A stretch of 64,000 nucleotides of DNA. Source: Photobacterium lipolyticum (GTDB lineage Bacteria > Pseudomonadota > Gammaproteobacteria > Enterobacterales > Vibrionaceae). The stretch is taken from assembly GCF_003026475.1 (NCBI RefSeq), contig NZ_PYMC01000017.1, forward strand, positions 1 to 64,000. Reading direction: 5' to 3'. The position numbers and the translations under genes were made by a program. The notes under the pieces were generated by a model. It did no database searches. It saw nothing but the letters and a program-made list of their open reading frames with translations, and had not been told where the DNA came from. This document shows, piece after piece, positions 57,598 to 64,000 of this stretch. Numbering within the stretch: the stretch's first letter is position 1; the number at the start of each line of letters is the position of its first letter.

Positions 57598-57637
57598 TTA
57601 TACCAACTCAGATCATGATGCGAGTCGGTATTCTGTC

Positions 57638-59146
57638 TTATTCGACGTTTTCAAGTCCGGCACGATTTAGCAGGAATTGGACCAGTAATGGAACCGGGCG
57701 TCCGGTTGAACCTTTGGTTTTACCGCCAACCCACGCTGTACCTGCAATATCCAGGTGTGCCCAGTTATATTTCTTAGTGAAACGAGACAAGAAGCAGCCC
57801 GCAGTAATGGTACCGGCACCGGGGCTACCCAGATTTGCCATGTCAGCAAATGGGCTTTCGAGTTGTTCTTGGTATTCATCGGACATTGGCAGGCGCCATG
57901 CACGATCACCGGCTTGTTCCGACGCATTGATCAGCTCATGAGCCAATGGATTATGGTTACCTAGCAAGCCGCTGATGTGGTTACCCAGCGCTACAACACA
58001 GGCTCCGGTCAGGGTCGCAACATCAATAACGCATTCTGGTTCAAAGCGCTCAACGTAAGTTAGCGCATCACACAGCACCAAACGACCTTCAGCATCGGTA
58101 TTCAGTACTTCTACCGTTTTGCCCGACATCGTGGTGATGATGTCGCCCGGACGGTAAGCGTTGCCGCCCGGCATGTTTTCACAGCCAGCCAGAATACCGA
58201 CAACATTGATTGGCAGGTTTAGCTTCGCCAGTGATTTCATCGCGCCAAAGACTGATGCCGCACCACACATGTCGTACTTCATTTCATCCATCTGTGCGGA
58301 TGGTTTGATTGAAATACCACCTGAATCGAACGTCAGGCCTTTACCGACTAAGACAATCGGCTTGGCTGTTGAATCTGGATTCCCGGTGTATTTTATGACG
58401 GACATCATGGCTTCGTTTTTCGAGCCCTGACCCACGGCGAGGTAGGATGTCATACCCAGCTCTTTCATTTCCTGCTCACCAATGATTTTGGTGGATACAG
58501 TATCAAAATCATCGGCCAGACGGCGTGCTTGTGAAGCTAAGTAAGCCGGGTTTGCTACGTTAGGTGGCATATTACCTAAGTCTTTACTCGCTTTTACACC
58601 TGAAGCGACAGCTAAACCGTGCGAAATCGCCCGTTCGCCCAGAGACAGCTCGCGGCGAGTCGGCACATTAAAGACCAGCTTGCGCAGTGGACGACGGGTT
58701 TCTGGTTTGTTGCTCTTAAATTGATTGAAGGTGTACAGGCTGTCTTTGGTTGTTTCTACTGCCTGGCGAACTTTCCAGTAAGTATCGCGACCTTTTACAT
58801 GTAGTTCGGTCAGGAAGCATACCGCTTCCATTGAACCTGTTTCATTCAGGGTACTGATGGTTTTCTTGATGATTTGCTTATATTGGCGTTCATCAAGTTC
58901 ACGTTCTTTACCACACCCTACCAACAGTACACGCTCAGATAATACGTTTGGCACATGGTGAAGTAGCAGCATCTGCCCCGGCTTACCTTCTAAGTCGCCG
59001 CGACGCAGTAATGAGCTGATATAGCCATCACTGATTTTATCCAGTTGTTCCGCTATTGGAGAAAGGCGACGTGGTTCAAAGACGCCGACGACAATACAGG
59101 CACTTCGCTGTTTCTCGGGGCTGCCACTTTTTACACTGAACTCCAT
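57638..59146 (-). CDS. pepA: Leucyl aminopeptidase PepA (M17)
   Basis: A hexameric two-metal aminopeptidase. The 502-residue protein has the metal/catalytic motif [11 protein letters not shown] near 265 (Lys and Asp) and the family signature [10 protein letters not shown] near 347 (Asp, Glu, Arg). The N-terminal domain (about 1-160) is the DNA-binding region in E. coli PepA, which also acts in carAB repression and in Xer recombination. Since CarAB makes carbamoyl phosphate, a regulatory link to the pyrBI/arc region is possible, but nothing in the sequence proves it. It is divergent from lptF. Confidence 0.96.
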   Translation of the reverse strand: MEFSVKSGSPEKQRSACIVVGVFEPRRLSPIAEQLDKISDGYISSLLRRGDLEGKPGQMLLLHHVPNVLSERVLLVGCGKERELDERQYKQIIKKTISTLNETGSMEAVCFLTELHVKGRDTYWKVRQAVETTKDSLYTFNQFKSNKPETRRPLRKLVFNVPTRRELSLGERAISHGLAVASGVKASKDLGNMPPNVANPAYLASQARRLADDFDTVSTKIIGEQEMKELGMTSYLAVGQGSKNEAMMSVIKYTGNPDSTAKPIVLVGKGLTFDSGGISIKPSAQMDEMKYDMCGAASVFGAMKSLAKLNLPINVVGILAGCENMPGGNAYRPGDIITTMSGKTVEVLNTDAEGRLVLCDALTYVERFEPECVIDVATLTGACVVALGNHISGLLGNHNPLAHELINASEQAGDRAWRLPMSDEYQEQLESPFADMANLGSPGAGTITAGCFLSRFTKKYNWAHLDIAGTAWVGGKTKGSTGRPVPLLVQFLLNRAGLENVE

Positions 59147-59340
59147 GCGTACTCCTACATCCTACTAAAGACAATTAAAGCTAAATGTTAGATAATACCG
59201 CACTTACTTGCTGGACCGCTCTATCGGTATAAGATTAAAGTGCAGGCTAACAATTAGCCGAAAGATTAAAAAATAACTGATTTACCGAAAAACTATAGTG
59301 ATTCCAGCAAAAAAACAAGTTTTCTATGGGTATATAAAGC

Positions 59341-60441
59341 GTGATTATTGTTCGGTATTTGACACGTGAGACATTAAAAAGCCAATTTTCGGTTCTTTTT
59401 GTGCTTTTTCTTGTGTTTATTAGTCAAAAATTTATTCGTATTCTGGCCTCTGCAACAGAGGGATCAATTCCCGGTGATCTGATTTTGACATTGATGGGGC
59501 TGTATATGCCGTCAATGACATTGTTGATGCTGCCCCTCAGCCTATATATTGGCATTTTGCTGACTTTTGGCCGTTTGTATGGCGAAAGTGAAATCACCGT
59601 CATGAACGCAACGGGGATTGGTAATAAGTTTCTGATCCAGGCCGCGCTGTGGTTGGCGATGCTCACGGGCTCTGTTGCCGCTTTCAACTCCTTGTGGCTG
59701 GCCCCCTGGAGTGCCGAGCAGGAAACACGGGTCATGGAGGCCGTGGAAGCGGACTCTGGCCTGGAGTTGTTAGTTAAAGGTCAGTTTCAGGCTGCACCCG
59801 ATGGCAGGGGCGTCGTCTTTGTCAATGACATCACAGACAGTGGCTCTAAGTTGCATAAGGTCTTTGTGGCACAGCCGATTGCTCGCGATACATTACGCCC
59901 GAGTGTGATGGTGGCCGATCGGGGTTATGTCAGTGAGTTGAACGATGGTCGTCAGGTCCTGGATCTGAAAGAAGGCACCCGTTATGAAGGATTCCCAACC
60001 CGGCTTGATTATTCCATAACTGAATTTGATGATTATCAAGCGCTCATCGGCCAGCGTGCTGTTCGCGAAAAAGATCGTGACTGGGATGCATTACCGACGC
60101 TTGAACTCATCAAACATCCGGATCTGGCGGCGAAAGCAGAGTTTCAATGGCGTGTCTCATTATTCTTATGTATTCCTCTGTTAACCATGGTCGTTGTGCC
60201 GTTGTCGGCCGTTAACCCGCGGCAGGGACGGTTCGCCAAGCTGTTTCCTGCGGTATTAATATACTTGGCATACTTCCTGGCCATTAGCGCCGCTAAATCC
60301 TCCGTGGAAGATGGTGGGTTGCCTTCGTCTGTCGGTTTGTGGGCAATCAATGGTGTGATGTTGTTAGTTGCGATTGCTTTAAATGCCTGGGATACCATGC
60401 CGTTGAGGGTGCTGAGAGATAAATTACGGAGACGCGGTTAA
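59341..60441 (+). CDS. lptF: LPS export permease subunit LptF
   Basis: One of two permease subunits that, with LptB ATPase and LptC, extract LPS from the inner membrane. The 366-residue protein starts at GTG and has the YjgP/YjgQ layout: three membrane helices, a periplasmic beta-jellyroll-like domain (about 130-260) and three more helices, including SLFLCIPLLTMVVVPLSAVNPRQGRF near 275. It overlaps lptG by one base (TAATG) and is divergent from pepA, as in most gammaproteobacteria. Confidence 0.96.
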   Translation: MIIVRYLTRETLKSQFSVLFVLFLVFISQKFIRILASATEGSIPGDLILTLMGLYMPSMTLLMLPLSLYIGILLTFGRLYGESEITVMNATGIGNKFLIQAALWLAMLTGSVAAFNSLWLAPWSAEQETRVMEAVEADSGLELLVKGQFQAAPDGRGVVFVNDITDSGSKLHKVFVAQPIARDTLRPSVMVADRGYVSELNDGRQVLDLKEGTRYEGFPTRLDYSITEFDDYQALIGQRAVREKDRDWDALPTLELIKHPDLAAKAEFQWRVSLFLCIPLLTMVVVPLSAVNPRQGRFAKLFPAVLIYLAYFLAISAAKSSVEDGGLPSSVGLWAINGVMLLVAIALNAWDTMPLRVLRDKLRRRG

Positions 60442-61511
60442 TGTTTAAGATTTTAGACTGGTACATTGGCCGAACGATTATTGCGACGACCGCCTTAACG
60501 TTATCTACGCTGGTGGGGCTATCCGCCATTATCAAATATGTAGAGCAGCTTCGTAAAGTGGGCGATGGAACCTACGACTTATGGAAAGCGCTCATGTATG
60601 TATTGCTGAGTGTGCCTCGGGATATCGAAATGTTTTTCCCGATGGCGGTATTGCTGGGGGCATTGATCGGTTTAGGCGCACTGGCATCCAGCTCTGAGCT
60701 GGTCGTTATGCAGGCGGCAGGCTTCTCTAAACTTGATATCGGTTTGTCAGTATTGAAAACGGCGGTTCCTCTAATGCTTATCGTGATGGCGCTAGGTCAG
60801 TGGGGGGCGCCAGAAGCACAAAAGTCAGCGCGCGAACTTCGTGCTTTGTGGACGTCTGGGGGGAATATGCTGTCAGTTCAACGTGGGGTTTGGGCAAAAG
60901 ATGATAATGACTTCATCTATATCGGCCGTGTCCATGAGAAGAGCCATCTCGACGCAGTTAATATCTGGCAGTTTGATGAACAAGATCAGCTTAACCAAAT
61001 GGTGTTTTCAAAGTCAGCATCCTATGATGAGCAGCAAGGCTGGCAGCTTGCCGATGTGACGGTCACGGCTATTTCAGATGTTAAGCAAACCAACACAGAA
61101 TATGACACCTTGGCCTGGAAAACCTCATTAACACCTGACAAGTTAGCTGTCGTCACGGTAAAACCTGAGGAGCTATCACTCTCTGGCGTTTATGATTATG
61201 TGTCGTACCTGAAAGAGTCAAAGCAAGATGCCTCTCGTTATGAGTTGGCATTCTGGCGCAAGATGCTGCAGCCAATCTCGATTGCTGTCATGATGCTGTT
61301 AGCTCTGTCATTTGTCTTCGGGCCGTTGCGTTCCGTGACAATGGGCGCACGCGTTCTGTCTGGAGTAATTTTTGGTTTTGCGTTCTATATTTCGAATGAA
61401 GTGTTTGGCCCGATGAGTCTGGTGTATCGATTACACCCGGTTATTGGTGCTTTGGGGCCAAGTATGGTCTTCCTTGTGATTACGTTTTATTTGCTACGGC
61501 GTAAGTTATAA
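60441..61511 (+). CDS. lptG: LPS export permease subunit LptG
   Basis: The second permease subunit of the Lpt exporter. The 356-residue protein shows ILDWYIGRTIIATTALTLSTL at the start, FFPMAVLLGALIGLGALASSSELVVMQAAGFS in the coupling-helix region near 70, a periplasmic domain (about 130-260) and three final helices ending FYLLRRKL. It forms a two-gene operon with lptF and ends at a very strong terminator. Confidence 0.96.
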   Translation: MFKILDWYIGRTIIATTALTLSTLVGLSAIIKYVEQLRKVGDGTYDLWKALMYVLLSVPRDIEMFFPMAVLLGALIGLGALASSSELVVMQAAGFSKLDIGLSVLKTAVPLMLIVMALGQWGAPEAQKSARELRALWTSGGNMLSVQRGVWAKDDNDFIYIGRVHEKSHLDAVNIWQFDEQDQLNQMVFSKSASYDEQQGWQLADVTVTAISDVKQTNTEYDTLAWKTSLTPDKLAVVTVKPEELSLSGVYDYVSYLKESKQDASRYELAFWRKMLQPISIAVMMLLALSFVFGPLRSVTMGARVLSGVIFGFAFYISNEVFGPMSLVYRLHPVIGALGPSMVFLVITFYLLRRKL

Positions 61512-61549
61512 AAAAAGAAGAAGGAGCCATCTGGCTCCTTCTTCTTTTT
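61512..61549. terminator. Bidirectional terminator between lptG and the RDD gene
   Basis: An 18-bp perfect inverted repeat (AAAAAGAAGAAGGAGCCA and its complement) with only two bases between the arms, so the actual loop must open a pair. It lies right at the lptG stop. Confidence 0.92.
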
Positions 61550-61572
61550 ATACCTGTTCCACATTCTCACGA

Positions 61573-62064
61573 TTATTTAACGGCGGTGACAATCATTTCA
61601 CACTCGGCCATTAAGTCCTGGAATGATTGTTTTTTACTGTGAAAGGGGGCTAATAGATTTCCTAACCCAAAGGCAGACGTTCCCATACGGATGAAAGCCT
61701 GAGTCAAACGAATATTTGAACCATCTGCATTCTGGATGCGCAGCTTCCAGGCCCGCATGCCGAGTGTTTGCCCGCCTTTACACCAGAAGTAAGCATAGAA
61801 TCCAATCATTACCGTTGCGAGATAAGCGGGATAAATGATTCCGGCAACAGGGTGTTTGCTCAGGTACGCGCTGACATCTTCGTAATCACCAAGATCAATA
61901 ATACCGAAATGGAGTAGGGAGGCCATAATGGCCATTGCTGCCCCCCCTGCGAGCATAAGTACAGCGGCTACCACCAGAGAGTCGTACACCCAAGCTCCTA
62001 GACGGCGAAATAGGCCGGGGTATTGTTTCGCCAGCTTAACGTCCTGCTGTTTTTTCTTTCTCAT
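61573..62064 (-). CDS. RDD-family membrane protein
   Basis: A 163-residue inner-membrane protein of the RDD family, named for Arg-Asp-Asp. It has a first helix preceded by GLFRRLGAWVYDSLVVAAV with the conserved Arg and Asp, two or three more hydrophobic segments, and the CKGGQTLGMRAWKLRIQ motif near 110. Some RDD proteins are ion antiporters, but no function can be given here. I start at the ATG at 62064, which gives the typical length; a TTG at 62103 is in frame. The gene is convergent with lptG, a position conserved in Vibrionaceae. Confidence 0.88.
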   Translation of the reverse strand: MRKKKQQDVKLAKQYPGLFRRLGAWVYDSLVVAAVLMLAGGAAMAIMASLLHFGIIDLGDYEDVSAYLSKHPVAGIIYPAYLATVMIGFYAYFWCKGGQTLGMRAWKLRIQNADGSNIRLTQAFIRMGTSAFGLGNLLAPFHSKKQSFQDLMAECEMIVTAVK

Positions 62065-62677
62065 CTTTACACCAAGTAAGTTTGCCTGCCCGATAAATGA
62101 CAAGGTCTATGGCGACTGTATTTGTTTACCGATATTGCTTTTATCTGCGGAATCTGAGCAATTAGCAAAAATCGGCACCTGTGAGCAGTTTAACATTATT
62201 TTTTTTAACGTGAATGTTTGGTTTGGTGTCAGTTGCAAAGAAACCATGCAAGCGTACATTATTACCATGTCAATAATGTGCGCTATGACGTTAAAATGAA
62301 AACTGTCAGAGGTACTTTGTTGTTCTGTTTGCCTTATAAAATCAACATTCAGTTTTAACTCTTATATTCAGTGGCAGTGAAACTATGTTGTAGTATTTGC
62401 TTATTAAGTTGAGAGCTTGTTCACGATAAGTGCAACCGGTTGCGCTTGGGCCTTTTTTTATTTTGTTACTGTTTTGTCTTCGTTATAAACTGTAACGAAA
62501 TTAAAGAATGATAGTGAAATGAAGTATTGAAATAAGTGCCGTATATTATTTTCATATTGAGTTTAACATTAATTAACCTGTATCTGTTTGGTTGACATTT
62601 GCGATGAATAATATTGTGTATCTCTACATAATGGGTGTGGAGTGTGATGTTTTATCTTAAACAAAAGGATTAGCTCT
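62065..62677. promoter_or_regulatory. Upstream region of the PTS gene
   Basis: About 610 bases between divergent genes. It contains a TGTGA-6-TAACA sequence at 62180-62195, one base off a CRP-site core, and an imperfect 12-bp inverted repeat at 62252-62283 (11 of 12 pairs, 8-base loop). A TTGACA at 62592-62597 may be a -35 box without a clear partner. The AAAGGA ribosome binding site is at 62664-62669. Confidence 0.45.
62252..62283. repeat. 12-bp inverted repeat upstream of the PTS gene
   Basis: GCGTACATTATT and AATAATGTGCGC, 11 of 12 pairs, with an 8-base loop. It may be an operator for the divergent genes. Confidence 0.55.
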
Positions 62678-64000
62678 ATGAAGCTCTATGATACGATAAT
62701 TAATATCGTTGAAAGGAATATTGCACCGCTTGCAGTAAAAATTGGTAATCAAAAACATATTCGTGCAATGCGTGATGGTTTTATTATTGCGATGCCATTT
62801 ATTATTGTTGGAAGTTTTGCCTTGGTGTTAGCTTTTCCACCATTTGCTGAAGATACGCAAAATGCATTCGGTCGGGCTTGGCTTGATTTTGCGTCGGCTA
62901 ACTTTGACAACATTATGATGCCCTTTCAAATGACGATGGGCTTAATGGCCATCTTTGTGTCATTGGGAATTGGATACAGCCTGGCGCGTGCTTATAAAAT
63001 GGATGGAATTACCTGTGCCTCACTATCGCTGATGTCCTTTTTAGTTGCATCGGCACCGGCGACAAATGATACGTTATCAATGGGTCACATGTCTGGTACG
63101 GGTATTTTCACAGCCGTTATTAGTGCGTTCTTTTCTGTTGAATTGCTCCGTATCTTGAAAAAGTACAATATTACCATCAGGCTGCCTGAGCAAGTGCCAC
63201 CGGCGATTGCTCGTTCTTTTGAAATGCTGATCCCTGTGGTTGTGGTCTTCCTGACGCTTTTCCCCTTGAGTCTATTTGTACAAGCTCAATACGATATGTT
63301 GATCCCGGATTTGGTGTTGCAGATGTTCAGGCCTTTGGTCAGTGCATCCAATACATTGCCAGCCATCATTGGTGCGCTGTTAGTCTGTCAACTATTGTGG
63401 TTTGCCGGTATCCATGGCGCAGCCATCGTCGTCGGTCTGCTCTCGCCTATTTTCTTAACTAATATGGGGGCAAACCAGGCTGCGTATTTAGCGGGTGAGC
63501 CTATTCCCAATGTCTTCACTCAGCCTTTCTGGGATTTCTATATCTTCATTGGTGGGTCGGGTGCAACGTTGGCGCTAGTGATCCTAATGATGTTCAGCCG
63601 TTCGGTTCACCTGCGTAGCCTTGGACGTATGAGTTTTGTTCCAGGATTCTTTCAGATCAATGAACCGGTAATTTTCGGTAGCCCACTCGTATTGAACCCG
63701 ACAATGTTTATTCCGTTCGTTTTTGCTCCTGTTTTAAATGCAGTTATTGCTTATACCGCGGTACATATGGGCATAGTCGGAATGGGGATCTCACAGACAG
63801 CATGGACGGCGCCAGCCCTTCTTGGTGCTTCTTGGGGATCTGGTTGGACCCTGTCTCCGGTCTTACTTGTTATCGCGTTACTTGTGATGGATCTATTTAT
63901 CTACCTGCCTTTTTTCAAAATGTTTGAGAAGCAACTATTAGAGGAAGAAGGTAAGTCGGCGAGCAAAGAGCAAGGATCTGAAGAGGCACCAGCCCCCGCA
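62678..64000 (+). CDS. PTS EIIC component, lactose/cellobiose family (3' end cut by the window)
   Basis: The membrane channel of a phosphotransferase system for a beta-linked disaccharide such as N,N'-diacetylchitobiose or cellobiose. 441 codons are visible without a stop, so the gene continues just past the window; family members have 430-460 residues. It opens MKLYDTIINIVERNIAPLAVKIGNQKHIRAMRDG-like (cytoplasmic), then about 10 hydrophobic segments. The family signature FFQINEPVIFGSPLVLNP is near 325 and WFAGIHGAAIV near 245. The last 20 visible residues are rich in Glu, Ala and Pro. AAAGGA lies eight bases before the ATG. EIIA/EIIB partners may follow outside the window. Substrate is inferred only. 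Confidence 0.9.
   Translation, partial: MKLYDTIINIVERNIAPLAVKIGNQKHIRAMRDGFIIAMPFIIVGSFALVLAFPPFAEDTQNAFGRAWLDFASANFDNIMMPFQMTMGLMAIFVSLGIGYSLARAYKMDGITCASLSLMSFLVASAPATNDTLSMGHMSGTGIFTAVISAFFSVELLRILKKYNITIRLPEQVPPAIARSFEMLIPVVVVFLTLFPLSLFVQAQYDMLIPDLVLQMFRPLVSASNTLPAIIGALLVCQLLWFAGIHGAAIVVGLLSPIFLTNMGANQAAYLAGEPIPNVFTQPFWDFYIFIGGSGATLALVILMMFSRSVHLRSLGRMSFVPGFFQINEPVIFGSPLVLNPTMFIPFVFAPVLNAVIAYTAVHMGIVGMGISQTAWTAPALLGASWGSGWTLSPVLLVIALLVMDLFIYLPFFKMFEKQLLEEEGKSASKEQGSEEAPAPA

Overview
The window looks like chromosomal DNA of a marine gammaproteobacterium of the Vibrionaceae, most likely Photobacterium or a close relative. Support for this is the rpsU-yqeY-dnaG-rpoD block, the lptF/lptG | pepA-holC-valS block, tolC | nudF-yqiB-cpdA-yqiA-parE-parC, a GspAB pair, an MSHA-type pilin and an arcA-arcC-argF arginine deiminase cluster next to pyrBI. 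The family call is firm. The genus is an inference.

Layout. Positions 1-4740 form a gene-poor accessory stretch: the first codons of a probable IS110-type transposase, a secreted lipoprotein of unknown function, decayed IS21 (istA/istB) and IS4-type transposase remnants, an orphan type IV pilin-like gene and about 0.9 kb without a gene. It ends exactly at a tRNA-Ile2 (CAU) gene. From there to the right-hand edge almost everything is conserved core genome.

Core blocks in order: the macromolecular synthesis operon rpsU-yqeY-dnaG-rpoD (minus strand), divergent from tsaD; plsY | folB-folK-uppP; cca | gspA-gspB; an SH3-domain protein, a Pit phosphate transporter and its DUF47/PhoU-like partner | ygiF; a chemotaxis receptor; glnE-hldE; tolC | nudF-yqiB-cpdA-yqiA-parE-parC; plsC-idi; ridA; an ArgR-family repressor; a trypsin-like lipoprotein; pyrB-pyrI behind a pyrL leader/attenuator; arcA-arcC-argF; a YfcC-type transporter; rraB; a GH2 beta-mannosidase; a MarR-GNAT fusion; pepA, holC and valS; lptF-lptG; an RDD membrane protein; and a PTS EIIC gene cut by the window end.

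How the genes work together: 39.4-48.8 kb is a carbamoyl-phosphate/arginine neighbourhood. ArcA, ArgF and ArcC form the arginine deiminase route (arginine to citrulline to ornithine plus carbamoyl phosphate to ATP). PyrBI uses carbamoyl phosphate for pyrimidines. An ArgR paralogue lies beside them, and a YfcC transporter may supply arginine/ornithine exchange. A short motif (AGAGAGA-TACGATC type) precedes arcA, arcC, argF and also a 23-codon copy of the arcA 5' end that sits upstream of the transporter.

I saw no CRISPR array, prophage, toxin-antitoxin or defence cassette. The most notable observations are the pyrL leader with its Phe-rich run over the attenuator, the duplicated arcA leader, an Asp-to-Asn change in the arginine-binding motif of the ArgR paralogue, three intergenic repeat families (20-bp period before parE, 78-bp units between valS and the marR-type gene, a paired REP-like element) and a heptanucleotide tract upstream of arcA.
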